The position numbers and the translations under genes are program-made. Positions 1 to 8,237 of a stretch of 12,853 nucleotides of DNA are shown in pieces; within the stretch, counting starts at the first letter, position 1, and the number at the start of each line of letters is the position of its first letter. The stretch spans positions 1 through 12,853 of the forward strand of contig RQCD01000120.1 in NCBI GenBank assembly GCA_008668455.1, in the 5' to 3' direction. The notes below the pieces were generated by a model. The model saw nothing but the letters and a program-made list of their open reading frames with translations, did not search any database and had not been told where the DNA came from. Source of the stretch: Clostridia bacterium (GTDB lineage Bacteria; Bacillota; Clostridia; UBA1381).

Positions 1-1
1 A

Positions 2-358
2 ATTATTGCTCTTTTCTGTGCCGCATACTTTATGATCTCGCAGAATGTGCAGGTAAACGATACTGCAAGACAAATCAGCAGTCTCAAAAAGGAGCTTGCT
101 GTTTTAGAATCCAACACCAGTCAGAAAACATTCGAGCTGGAGCAGAGCGTGGATTTAAACAAGGTTGAGGAAATTGCCTCCACCAAGCTCAACATGCAGC
201 GTCCGGAAAAATACCAGGTGGGGTACATTAATATCAAAACAGTTTATGTGAGCGAAGTGACGGCTGACAATGTCGAGGGTGTGAAAAATCAGCTTGGAAA
301 CACCGCGGACAGGCTCAAGAAAAACGTTTTTGGTATATTCAAATTTAACCGCAAATAA
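2..358 (+). CDS. ftsL: Cell division protein FtsL (C-terminal part, gene starts before the window)
   Basis: The frame is open from base 2, so the gene enters from the left; 118 residues are visible. They begin with the end of a hydrophobic membrane segment (IIALFCAAYFM), followed by a polar heptad-like stretch (about residues 20-50) that looks like a coiled coil, then the motif VEEIASTKLNMQRPEKYQ and a YI strand. This is the layout of FtsL/DivIC-type septum proteins: one membrane pass, an extracellular coiled coil and a short conserved tail. FtsL joins FtsB/DivIC and FtsQ/DivIB to activate the FtsW/FtsI synthase at the septum. The gene lies directly before a class B PBP, which is the standard dcw position for ftsL. 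The ATG at 32 is internal and not the start. I assign FtsL mainly from position and architecture, since the family is poorly conserved in sequence. Confidence 0.82.
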   Translation: MIALFCAAYFMISQNVQVNDTARQISSLKKELAVLESNTSQKTFELEQSVDLNKVEEIASTKLNMQRPEKYQVGYINIKTVYVSEVTADNVEGVKNQLGNTADRLKKNVFGIFKFNRK

Positions 359-381
359 AATAAAACAGAACACATACTAAT

Positions 382-413
382 GAGAGTCGGGTCGCACATA
401 AGGCTCGGCTCTC
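382..413 (+). other. RNA hairpin between ftsL and the PBP gene
   Basis: Bases 382-393 (gagagtcgggtc) pair fully with 402-413 (ggctcggctctc) through 12 positions, three of them G-U wobbles, around an 8-base loop. The wobbles pair only in plus-strand RNA, so the structure suits the dcw transcript. The tail that follows (tgtggttt) is only weakly U-rich, so this is not a textbook terminator. An attenuator, partial terminator or mRNA-processing site between ftsL and the PBP gene is possible. Confidence 0.5.
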
Positions 414-443
414 TGTGGTTTCCACAAGGAAGGATCAAATAGC

Positions 444-2681
444 ATGATTACATTAGGAAAGATGAGAAAACGCGCGTTTCGTTTCTTTATTGTTCTGATC
501 ACCGTTCTGCTCCTGCTCTCGGCAAGAATCTTCTACTGGCAGGTGATCCGGGGTGATGAGCTGCGCGAGCGTGCAGTCAGCCAGCAGACAAACTCTACGA
601 ATATTACTGCCTCACGCGGAACAATTTATGACCGAACCGGGAAAGCAATTGCAGAAAGCGCCGCGGTCAACACTGTTGTATGCAATCCGCAGGAGGTGGC
701 AAAAACCAATTCCGCCGAGCTGATCGCTTCAAAGCTTTCGCCCATTCTGGAAATGGACTATGACAAGCTTTACACCCTGCTCACCAAATCAAACCGCTAC
801 CAGGTGCTGAAAAAACGGATCACCTTAGAGCAGACACAGGCAATTAAGCAGCTAAAGGATAAAAGCACGGATAAGGAGATGGCAAAGCTTTTTTCCGGAG
901 TTTATTTTGAGGAGGATTCCAAACGGTATTATTCCTATGGAATCGCGCCCCACATTATCGGCTTTACCGGCTATGATAACAACGGTCTGCAGGGAATTGA
1001 AATGACCTTTGACGATATTCTCGCCGGAAAGCCCGGAAGCATTCTAAGCTTGAAAAACGCTGCCGGAGTCACGATCGATGCACAGTATGAGGAGCAGCAG
1101 GCGCCGGAAAAGGGTGCGGATGTTGTTCTCACAATTGACGAAACAATTCAGCATATTTTAGAAAAACACTTAGAAACCGCCGTTTCAGATGATCTTTTGC
1201 GTGAGGGTGCGGCAGGCATTATTATGAATCCGAAAACTGCGGAAATCTATGCGATGTCCACCAAGCCGGACTTTAACCTAAACGATCCCTACAGCATTGA
1301 GCAATTCACAAACTACGCGATCGATTTAAAAACCGACGAGGTGATGAAGAACTATGATTCCTCAAATGAGGAGCTAAAGAATAATGCAATCGCTGCTATT
1401 CGAAACAAAATGTGGCGAAATAAAGCTATTTCCGACACCTATGAGCCTGGATCAACCTTTAAAATTCTAACCGCGGCTATGGCTTTGGAGGAGGATGTTG
1501 TTTCCTTAGACTCTCCATTCTATTGCAGCGGTCAGAAACAGGTTGCCGACCGGACAATCCGCTGTCACAAGCGTGAGGGACACGGTGCGGAAACCTTTGT
1601 GAAGGGTGTGCAAAACTCCTGCAACCCGGTCTTTATGGAATTAGGACTCCGTGTTGGCGCAACCAAATTCATGGAATACTTTAAAGCATTCGGTTTAACG
1701 CAGAAAACCGGAATCAACCTGATCGGAGAATCGGGAAGTATTTTCTATCAGCATAAGCTGAGCGAGGTAGACCTTGCCACCAGCTCCTTTGGTCAGGGCT
1801 TCAGTATTACGCCGATTCAGCTGATCACCGCTGTTTCCGCAGTCATTAACGGCGGTAATCTGATGCGTCCGCAGATTGTGAAAGAAATCCGAAACGAGAA
1901 CGGCGTAGTAAAAACCTATCAGCCGGAGGTTGTGAACCGGGTGATTTCCCAGGAAACCTCGGACATGATGCGCCAGATTTTAGAGTCGGTGGTTTCCAGT
2001 CCGACAGGAAGCGGTAAAAACGCGTATATCAAAGGTTATCGGATCGGCGGAAAAACCGGTACGTCCGAAAAAGGAAGAAATAACGACAAGCGAATTGCCT
2101 CCTTTATCGGCTTTGCTCCGGCAGACGATCCGCAGATTATCTGTCTGATCATGCTGGATGAACCTCAGGTTTCCGTCCGGTACGGCGGAACAATCGCCGC
2201 CCCGGTGGTGGGTTCCATTATTGAAGAAACGCTGGAATATATGGGCGTAGAACGTCAATACACAGAAGATGAATTGAATACAAAAACCGTTTCCGTTCCG
2301 GAGCTGCGCGGCATAGACGTTGCCACAGCACAGACACAGGCGAAAAACGAAGGCTTTAAGGTTCGAGTAGTCGGAGACGGAGACACAATATTAGATCAGT
2401 TGCCAAAGCCAAATGTGGCAGTCGGAAAGGCTTCCACCATTATTCTATACACCCAGGAGGGCGACGAGGGAAAATACACCACCGTTCCGAACATTCTAAA
2501 CCTCTCCCCCGAACGTGCAAAAGCGGAATTAGAGGACTACGGATTGAACTTTGAAGCAGTCGGCGCAGGCTTAAACTCTACCTCCGGTGCATATGCCGTA
2601 AAACAGAGTGTAGCGCCGGGTGAACAAGTTCTGCGCGCCAGCGTAATCAGCGTGGAATTCCGTCATTCCTCATCCGACTAA
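444..2681 (+). CDS. ftsI: Class B penicillin-binding protein (FtsI/SpoVD type) with two PASTA domains
   Basis: This is a D,D-transpeptidase that cross-links septal peptidoglycan, 745 residues long. Visible parts in order: a short basic N-terminus and a membrane anchor (about 11-31); the PBP dimerisation region with RGTIYDR (58-64); the transpeptidase domain with the active-site STFK (337-340, nucleophile Ser337), SCN (392-394) and KTGT (537-540); and two C-terminal PASTA domains (about 615-670 and 678-739). All catalytic motifs are intact. The start has an AAGGAAGGA ribosome binding site about 9 bases upstream. It follows ftsL and precedes murE, as ftsI (pbpB) or spoVD does in Bacillus and Clostridia. 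I cannot decide from sequence whether it serves vegetative division, the spore cortex, or both. Only one such gene is present here, where B. subtilis has pbpB and spoVD side by side. Its expected partner is the SEDS polymerase FtsW encoded downstream. Confidence 0.93.
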   Translation: MITLGKMRKRAFRFFIVLITVLLLLSARIFYWQVIRGDELRERAVSQQTNSTNITASRGTIYDRTGKAIAESAAVNTVVCNPQEVAKTNSAELIASKLSPILEMDYDKLYTLLTKSNRYQVLKKRITLEQTQAIKQLKDKSTDKEMAKLFSGVYFEEDSKRYYSYGIAPHIIGFTGYDNNGLQGIEMTFDDILAGKPGSILSLKNAAGVTIDAQYEEQQAPEKGADVVLTIDETIQHILEKHLETAVSDDLLREGAAGIIMNPKTAEIYAMSTKPDFNLNDPYSIEQFTNYAIDLKTDEVMKNYDSSNEELKNNAIAAIRNKMWRNKAISDTYEPGSTFKILTAAMALEEDVVSLDSPFYCSGQKQVADRTIRCHKREGHGAETFVKGVQNSCNPVFMELGLRVGATKFMEYFKAFGLTQKTGINLIGESGSIFYQHKLSEVDLATSSFGQGFSITPIQLITAVSAVINGGNLMRPQIVKEIRNENGVVKTYQPEVVNRVISQETSDMMRQILESVVSSPTGSGKNAYIKGYRIGGKTGTSEKGRNNDKRIASFIGFAPADDPQIICLIMLDEPQVSVRYGGTIAAPVVGSIIEETLEYMGVERQYTEDELNTKTVSVPELRGIDVATAQTQAKNEGFKVRVVGDGDTILDQLPKPNVAVGKASTIILYTQEGDEGKYTTVPNILNLSPERAKAELEDYGLNFEAVGAGLNSTSGAYAVKQSVAPGEQVLRASVISVEFRHSSSD

Positions 2682-2703
2682 TCCAATCAGAAAGGGTGAA
2701 CGC

Positions 2704-4122
2704 ATGTTATTATGTGAATTGGTGGAGAGCGCAGATCCTAAGCTTGAGATCAGCGGCATCTTCACAGATTCACGAAAGATAAGAAAAAACGGCATTTTTG
2801 TCTGCCTTGAGGGTACGAAGGATGATGGACACAACCATATCGCAGAAGCAGAAAAAAGAGGTGCGGCATTGATTGTTGCATCTCATCCGGTGATATCTGC
2901 TGTTCCGGTTTTGTACACAGACCATCCTGCAGAAACGCTTGCCGGACTGTCTGAACGCTTTTATCAGTATCCGGCAGAAAAGCTCCGTCTAATCGGCGTG
3001 ACCGGAACAAACGGAAAAACCACCGTTACTTATCTGATCAAAGCAATTTTAGAGGCAGCAGAAAAAAAATGCGGATTGATCGGCACAAACGAAATTCTGA
3101 TCGGCGAAAAAAAATCCGATTTCAAAAGTGTGATGCCAACCACCCCGGATGCTCTGGAGCTTTCGCATATTTTTTCCGAAATGGTATCTGCCGGGATGGA
3201 GTATGCTGTGATGGAGGTTTCCTCGCATGCTTTGGAATTAGGGCGCGTGACGCATTTATGCTTTGAGGTTGGTATTTTTACCAATCTTACACGCGACCAT
3301 CTGGACTTTCACCACACCATGGAACACTACCGTCAGGCAAAGGAAAAGCTATTTTCTCAAAGCAAAAAAGCGGTAATCAACATAGATGATCCGGTGGGTG
3401 CAGAAATCTTGACACGCTGCCCCTGCCCGGCAATTTCGGTTGGCTGCGGTCAGGCTGAACTATGTGCAAAAAATATTGTCCTCTCTCCGATCGGAACAAA
3501 TTTTGTTCTGACAGAGCAGGATCGCTGCACACCCATTTCCCTGTCGCTCTGCGGACGGTTTAATGTACTAAATGCCTTATGTGCAATCGGTGCGGCAAGG
3601 CTTTTGGAGATTCCGGATGCTGCTATTGTTTCCGGACTGTCCTCTGTGCAGGGAATCTGCGGCAGACTGGAGCATGTGCCGACCGGAAAGGATTTTCAGG
3701 TTCTGATTGACTACGCGCACTCTCCGGACAGCTTAGAAAACATTTTAAAAACGCTTGCCGCGCTGAAACGCGGAAGGCTTGTGACGCTGTTTGGCTGCGG
3801 CGGCGACCGCGACCGGACAAAACGCGCGGAGATGGGACGGATTGCAGAAACGCTTTCCGACTTTGTGATTGTCACCTCGGACAATCCGCGCACAGAAAAC
3901 CCGCTCAAAATTATAGAAGAAATCCGCGCCGGCATGACGAAAAGCAATTCCATTACCATCCCAGACCGCCGGAACGCGATTTGGTATGCACTCGAAAACG
4001 CACAACCAAGCGATCTGATTCTACTTGCCGGAAAAGGGCAGGAAACCTATCAGATTATCGGAGAAACAAAATATCCCTTGGACGAAAGGGAGATCGTAAA
4101 AAATTGGCTGAAAAAGCACTAA
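2704..4122 (+). CDS. murE: UDP-MurNAc-L-Ala-D-Glu:meso-diaminopimelate ligase MurE
   Basis: This cytoplasmic Mur ligase adds the third stem residue to UDP-MurNAc-L-Ala-D-Glu using ATP. It has 472 residues, close to the family's usual 480-500. The ATP-binding loop GVTGTNGKTT is at 98-107. It is followed by the TTPD substrate segment, the EVSSHAL motif and YRQAKEKLF, which holds the lysine expected to be carbamylated. DNPRTE starts at residue 393; the DNPR motif is the established marker of meso-diaminopimelate specificity as opposed to L-lysine enzymes. The cell wall is therefore predicted to be the A2pm-direct type. The gene starts 22 bp after the PBP gene behind AAAGGGTGA, and is followed 15 bp later by mraY. 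No murF is present between them. Confidence 0.96.
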   Translation: MLLCELVESADPKLEISGIFTDSRKIRKNGIFVCLEGTKDDGHNHIAEAEKRGAALIVASHPVISAVPVLYTDHPAETLAGLSERFYQYPAEKLRLIGVTGTNGKTTVTYLIKAILEAAEKKCGLIGTNEILIGEKKSDFKSVMPTTPDALELSHIFSEMVSAGMEYAVMEVSSHALELGRVTHLCFEVGIFTNLTRDHLDFHHTMEHYRQAKEKLFSQSKKAVINIDDPVGAEILTRCPCPAISVGCGQAELCAKNIVLSPIGTNFVLTEQDRCTPISLSLCGRFNVLNALCAIGAARLLEIPDAAIVSGLSSVQGICGRLEHVPTGKDFQVLIDYAHSPDSLENILKTLAALKRGRLVTLFGCGGDRDRTKRAEMGRIAETLSDFVIVTSDNPRTENPLKIIEEIRAGMTKSNSITIPDRRNAIWYALENAQPSDLILLAGKGQETYQIIGETKYPLDEREIVKNWLKKH

Positions 4123-4137
4123 CAGGAGGAAATAAAC

Positions 4138-5112
4138 ATGCAGCAAACACTTACCACCGCACTAATTCCGGCGCTTGTCGCCTTTTTGGTGTCCTTTCTC
4201 TTAGCCCCGGTTTTCATCCCGTGGCTGCACAGGCTGAAATTCGGGCAGCAGATTTTAGAGGACGGCCCAGTCTGGCACAAGAAAAAAACCGGCACACCTA
4301 CCATGGGCGGCCTGATCTTTATGAGCGGAATTGTCCTTGCGGCAATTGCGGGTCTTTTTGTCCGCTTTGACCTGCACTATGCGATGATGGTTGCGGTTGC
4401 GGTCGGTTTTGGCGGCATCGGCTTTATCGATGACTATATCAAGGTGGTAAAAAAGAGAAACTTAGGTCTGACCGCATGGCAGAAATTATTATTGCAGGCG
4501 ATCCTGGCGGCAGTTTATGTGGTTGTGCTGAACCAAACCGGAGACTTAAATACAGAAATTCTGATCCCATTCACCAAACAGATGATTCATATGCCCTGGT
4601 GGCTGTATATTCCGCTGATCTTCCTGGTTGTGATTGCAACAGATAATTCCGTCAATCTGACCGATGGCTTAGACGGACTTGCCGCATCGGTCACAACCAT
4701 TGTCGCCCTGTTTTTTACGCTTGTTGGCGCATGCTATCGGGTGTTTCCGGCAGTTTGGTTCGGTGCAAGCATTGTCGGTGGATTGTTGGCGTTTCTATGC
4801 TTTAACCACTATCCGGCAAAGGTGTTTATGGGCGATACCGGCTCTCTGTTTCTGGGCGGCGCAGTTTCGGTTTTGGCAATTGGCTTAAAAATGCCGCTCG
4901 TCTTGATCATCGTGGGATTTGTGTATCTGTTTGAATCACTCTCTGTCATTTTGCAGGTGATCTCCTTTCAGACAACCGGAAAACGGATTTTCAAAATGAG
5001 TCCGATTCATCATCATTTTGAAATGTGCGGCTGGAGCGAGAAAAAAATTGTGTTTTGGTTTTCCTTTATCACACTGATTCTGTGTGTGATCGGATTTTTT
5101 GCAGTGGTTTAA
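4138..5112 (+). CDS. mraY: Phospho-N-acetylmuramoyl-pentapeptide transferase MraY
   Basis: This is an integral membrane enzyme that transfers phospho-MurNAc-pentapeptide to undecaprenyl phosphate, making lipid I. At 324 residues it has the normal length, and it is hydrophobic throughout, consistent with the ten-helix fold of the family. Conserved family motifs are all visible: the aspartate pair D98-D99 in FIDDYIK, NLTDGLDGL (173-181), GDTGSL (232-237) and the histidine triplet at 291-293 in PIHHHFE. These contribute to Mg2+ and uridine-nucleotide binding. A perfect AGGAGG ribosome binding site (4124-4129) lies 8 bases before the ATG. The next gene, ftsW, begins 16 bp after the stop, leaving no room for the murD found at this place in B. 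subtilis. Confidence 0.97.
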   Translation: MQQTLTTALIPALVAFLVSFLLAPVFIPWLHRLKFGQQILEDGPVWHKKKTGTPTMGGLIFMSGIVLAAIAGLFVRFDLHYAMMVAVAVGFGGIGFIDDYIKVVKKRNLGLTAWQKLLLQAILAAVYVVVLNQTGDLNTEILIPFTKQMIHMPWWLYIPLIFLVVIATDNSVNLTDGLDGLAASVTTIVALFFTLVGACYRVFPAVWFGASIVGGLLAFLCFNHYPAKVFMGDTGSLFLGGAVSVLAIGLKMPLVLIIVGFVYLFESLSVILQVISFQTTGKRIFKMSPIHHHFEMCGWSEKKIVFWFSFITLILCVIGFFAVV

Positions 5113-5115
5113 AGT

Positions 5116-5123
5116 GAGGTGAG
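5116..5123 (+). promoter_or_regulatory. Ribosome binding site fixing a TTG start for ftsW
   Basis: GAGGTGAG lies 5 bases before a TTG codon at 5129. The first in-frame ATG is at 5174, 15 codons on, and lacks a comparable site. This supports the TTG start and a short basic N-terminal tail before the first membrane helix. Confidence 0.7.
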
Positions 5124-5128
5124 ATTTT

Positions 5129-6280
5129 TTGAAAAAGCAGGTGTCAAAAAGAAAACAGCCGTCGCAAAAGCCAATGGACGGAACATTCTTTCTTCTTGTG
5201 ATTATTGCGCTTTCCTTTGGCTTAATTATGCTTTTGAGCGCGTCTGCGCCAACGGCAAACACGAAATTCGGAAACTCTTATCACTTCTTTATCCGCCAGT
5301 TTGGATTCGGAATGGCAGGCTTTATAATTATGCTTGCCGTTTCAAAAATCGACTACCACACCTATAAGAAATACACTAAAATCATGATGATCGCAATAGA
5401 AATTCTGCTGCTACTGGTGCTGATTCCGGGCATCGGAATTGACCACAACGGTGCGCGCCGCTGGCTGAAAACCGGCTTTGAATGGCAGCCATCCGAGTTT
5501 ATGAAACCGGTTATTGCAATGTTTTTTGCTGCTATGATCGAAACAAAAAAGACGGATTTCCGGCTGAACCGGAAGCTTGCGCCCTATGTCAGGGATGTCT
5601 TTCCGTATATGCTGTGGATCGGCGTCACAGCGTTGCTCTTAATGATGGAAACGCATCTGAGCGGTACAATCATCATTGTCGGCATTGCCTGCACACTGAT
5701 CATTGTATCCGGATTCCCGGTTTATATCTTTGCCGGGGCAGGTGTGGTGCTGTTTCCGATTGCCTTTAAGCTCTTGCAGCATGACCCGGTGCGCTGGCGG
5801 CGCGTAATGAATTTCCGGAATCCGTTTGCCGACATGCAGGATGCCGGATATCAGGTGGTGCAAGGGTTATATGCCATCAGCACCGGCGGTCTGTTCGGTT
5901 TGGGTCTGGGGCAGAGCGTACAGAAATACACCTACCTCCCTGAGCCATACAACGATTTTATCTTTGCAATTGTCTGTGAGGAATTAGGCTTAATCGGCGG
6001 TATGCTGGTAATGATTTTATTTGCCGGACTTGTGATCCGCGGCATTAAAATTGCCACCGAAGCGCCGGACACCTTTGGCTGTCTGACAGTGGTTGGCATT
6101 ATGGCGCAGGTCGGAATTCAGGCAATTTTAAACATTGCTGTTGCGACATCCAGCATTCCGAATACCGGTGTGGCGTTGCCGTTTTTCAGCTATGGCGGTA
6201 CGGCATTAATGGCATTATTAGCTGAAATGGGAATCGTATTAAATGTTTCGCGGCAAAGCCGCAAGCAAGAACAAATATAG
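5129..6280 (+). CDS. ftsW: SEDS peptidoglycan polymerase FtsW (FtsW/RodA/SpoVE family)
   Basis: This is a multi-pass membrane glycosyltransferase that polymerises lipid II together with its cognate class B PBP, here presumably the one encoded at 444-2681. It has 383 residues, a lysine-rich start and then about ten hydrophobic segments. SEDS signatures include GARRWL, WQPSEF (Q120-E123) and PEPYNDFIFA. Asp276 in the last matches the position of the aspartate essential for polymerase activity in RodA/FtsW. FFSYGGT near the C-terminus is also typical. The start codon is TTG, chosen for its strong upstream GAGGTGAG. In Bacillus the equivalent slot is held by spoVE, so a sporulation role cannot be excluded from sequence alone. 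The stop codon TAG at 6278-6280 shares its last base with the murG ribosome binding site. Confidence 0.93.
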   Translation: MKKQVSKRKQPSQKPMDGTFFLLVIIALSFGLIMLLSASAPTANTKFGNSYHFFIRQFGFGMAGFIIMLAVSKIDYHTYKKYTKIMMIAIEILLLLVLIPGIGIDHNGARRWLKTGFEWQPSEFMKPVIAMFFAAMIETKKTDFRLNRKLAPYVRDVFPYMLWIGVTALLLMMETHLSGTIIIVGIACTLIIVSGFPVYIFAGAGVVLFPIAFKLLQHDPVRWRRVMNFRNPFADMQDAGYQVVQGLYAISTGGLFGLGLGQSVQKYTYLPEPYNDFIFAIVCEELGLIGGMLVMILFAGLVIRGIKIATEAPDTFGCLTVVGIMAQVGIQAILNIAVATSSIPNTGVALPFFSYGGTALMALLAEMGIVLNVSRQSRKQEQI

Positions 6281-6287
6281 AGGTGAG
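6280..6287 (+). promoter_or_regulatory. Ribosome binding site deciding the murG start
   Basis: GAGGTGAG begins on the last base of the ftsW stop codon and lies 6 bases before the ATG at 6294. It rules in favour of that ATG over the in-frame ATG at 6243, which lies inside ftsW and would add 17 non-conserved residues. Confidence 0.8.
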
Positions 6288-6293
6288 CAGATC

Positions 6294-7400
6294 ATGAAAT
6301 TAATCTTTGCCGGCGGCGGAACAGGAGGACATATCAACCCGGCTCTTTCGATTGCCGATTATATTAAGGAACGTCATCCGGATGCGGAAATCCGCTTTAT
6401 CGGAACACAGCGCGGACTGGAAAAAAAACTGGTAACACAGGCAGGCTATCCGATTCACTATATTGACATCCAGGGCTTTGACCGGAAACGGCTGTGGCGC
6501 AATATTCCGGTGCTATTTAAGTTAATCAAATCTGACCGGGACTGCGTCCGGCTCATGAAGGACTTTCAGCCGGATGCGGTTGTCTGCACCGGCGGCTATG
6601 TCAGCGGTCCTGCGATTGTGGCGGCGCACAAGCTGCATATTCCGTCCTTGATTCATGAGCAGAATGTTTATCCGGGGTTGACCGTGCGGGAATCCTTAAA
6701 ATATGTAAACTATGCCGCAGTCAGCTTTGAGGAGACTGTTCCTCTGCTTTCCCATCCGGAAAAAAGCGTAGTGACCGGAAATCCGGTCCGTACCCAGATT
6801 TTAAACGCAGACAAAACCTCTGCAAGAAAAACGCTCGGACTTTCTGAAAAGCCGTTTGTGTTAGTATTCGGCGGAAGTCTCGGTGCAGAAAAAATCAACC
6901 AAACCATGCTCTGTATTTTAGGACGGCTGACAAAGGAGAAAAAAATTCAGCTGCTGTTCGGCACGGGCGACCGAAATTATGATGCCGTCTGCAACCGGCT
7001 AAAAGCGCAAAGAATTGAACTTTCGGATGAAATCCGCGTCACTCCCTATATCAACAATATGGCAGAGGTGATGGCGGCGGCAGATTTAGTGGTTGCACGC
7101 TCCGGCGCAATCACCGTCAGCGAGATTGCTGCACTCGGAAAGCCCTCCATTCTGATTCCCTCTCCAAACGTTGTCCGGAATCATCAGGAGCAGAACGCAC
7201 GCGCATTTGAGAAAAAGCATGCCGCTGCGGTTCTGACCGAGGATCAGCTGACGCCGGAGTCTCTCTACGAAAGTATCATGTCGCTTGCAGAGAATCCGGC
7301 AAAGCTTTTGGATATGGGAAAAAACGTGGAAACCTTAGCAAAGCGCGAAGCGCTCCCTGCACTCTATAAGCTTGTGATGGACATGTGCAAAAAAAAGTGA
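6294..7400 (+). CDS. murG: UDP-GlcNAc:lipid I N-acetylglucosaminyltransferase MurG
   Basis: This GT28-family, GT-B-fold enzyme works at the inner face of the membrane and converts lipid I to lipid II. From the chosen ATG it is 368 residues, a standard length, and it starts exactly with the MurG N-terminal strand and glycine loop GGGTGGH (7-13). Further family motifs are HEQN (121-124), GNPVR (162-166), a second glycine loop GGSLGA (193-198), RSGAITVSE (269-277, donor binding) and NHQEQNA (296-302). It is the last gene of the dcw operon in this window. ftsQ/divIB, ftsA and ftsZ do not follow; instead the convergent prmC ends 6 bp away. Confidence 0.96.
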   Translation: MKLIFAGGGTGGHINPALSIADYIKERHPDAEIRFIGTQRGLEKKLVTQAGYPIHYIDIQGFDRKRLWRNIPVLFKLIKSDRDCVRLMKDFQPDAVVCTGGYVSGPAIVAAHKLHIPSLIHEQNVYPGLTVRESLKYVNYAAVSFEETVPLLSHPEKSVVTGNPVRTQILNADKTSARKTLGLSEKPFVLVFGGSLGAEKINQTMLCILGRLTKEKKIQLLFGTGDRNYDAVCNRLKAQRIELSDEIRVTPYINNMAEVMAAADLVVARSGAITVSEIAALGKPSILIPSPNVVRNHQEQNARAFEKKHAAAVLTEDQLTPESLYESIMSLAENPAKLLDMGKNVETLAKREALPALYKLVMDMCKKK

Positions 7401-7406
7401 CCAGGA

Positions 7407-8237
7407 TTATTTTCTCCCGATCACCACACGTTCCACTCCGCATAAATCGTAAATAATTTCTGTTTTTAATCGCTGTGACTCCAAAAGTGCAGCGACTTTT
7501 TTTGCCTGCTTTTCGCCAACCTCCAAATAAATACTCCCATGCTCCTGCAGAAGTCCGGGCGCAAGCTCTGCAATTCTCCGGTAAAATACCATTCCGTCTG
7601 CACCGCCGTCTAAGGCAAGATGCGGTTCATGTAAAAAAACCTCTCTTTGCAGCATTGGAATCACGTCATGCTCAATATACGGAGGATTTGACACAATCAC
7701 ATCATACACACCGCACGGCTTTTCGGTCAGGATATCCATTTTCTCAAACCGAACCCGGTCGGAAACATGATTTTTTTCCGCATTCCTTTTTGCAACTGCA
7801 AGCGCAGGCTCTGAAATATCCACGCTCCGGACATATGCGCCCGGATTAAAATGTGCAAGGCTCACAGCAATACAGCCTGACCCTGCGCAAAGCTCTAAAA
7901 CATTCATACCGCGCCGCTCTAATAACACAGCCTCCACCAGTGTTTCCGTGTCACTTCTTGGAATCAGAACATCCGGGGTGACGATAAATTCCAGTCCCAT
8001 AAACTCCTGTGTTCCCAAAATATATTGAAGCGGTTCACCGGAAAGCCGTCTGTCTCTTGCGGCAGTTATTTTTTCTTTTTCCTCTTTGGATAGCTCCTTT
8101 TGATGAGAAAGCGCCAAATCCAATGGCGAAAGCTTTAAGATTTCGCGCAAAAGCAAATTGGATTCAAACATAGAATTTTCAATCCCATATTCCCGGAATG
8201 CCTGATTCAAAGCGGCTAAGCATTCGCGGATTACCAT
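7407..8237 (-). CDS. prmC: Peptide chain release factor N5-glutamine methyltransferase PrmC (HemK)
   Basis: This enzyme methylates the glutamine of the GGQ motif of release factors RF1/RF2 using S-adenosylmethionine, which aids translation termination. It has 276 residues. The N-terminal helical domain is followed by LIPRSDTE (91-98), the SAM-binding loop LELCAGSG (114-121) and the catalytic NPPY (184-187), then EPHLALDGG (204-212). All are diagnostic of PrmC. The start overlaps the end of the DUF1385 gene by 7 bp, and its ribosome binding site (AGGAGGAGGA at 8241-8250) lies inside that gene, so translation is probably coupled. In many Firmicutes the order is DUF1385-prmC-prfA. Here prfA does not follow, and prmC converges on murG with no terminator between. 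Confidence 0.95.
   Translation of the reverse strand: MVIRECLAALNQAFREYGIENSMFESNLLLREILKLSPLDLALSHQKELSKEEKEKITAARDRRLSGEPLQYILGTQEFMGLEFIVTPDVLIPRSDTETLVEAVLLERRGMNVLELCAGSGCIAVSLAHFNPGAYVRSVDISEPALAVAKRNAEKNHVSDRVRFEKMDILTEKPCGVYDVIVSNPPYIEHDVIPMLQREVFLHEPHLALDGGADGMVFYRRIAELAPGLLQEHGSIYLEVGEKQAKKVAALLESQRLKTEIIYDLCGVERVVIGRK

Noticed and set aside
3981..4370. Plus-strand frame spanning the murE-mraY junction
   Set aside because: It overlaps both conserved genes in another frame, and the translation is Arg/Thr-rich with no recognisable domain.
6250..6262. Small hairpin gcggc-aaa-gccgc at the end of ftsW
   Set aside because: It has only five pairs and lies within coding sequence with no U-tract; chance is a sufficient explanation.
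6243..6293. Upstream ATG extending MurG by 17 residues
   Set aside because: It lies inside ftsW and has no good ribosome binding site; MurG proteins begin at the conserved glycine-loop strand starting at 6294.
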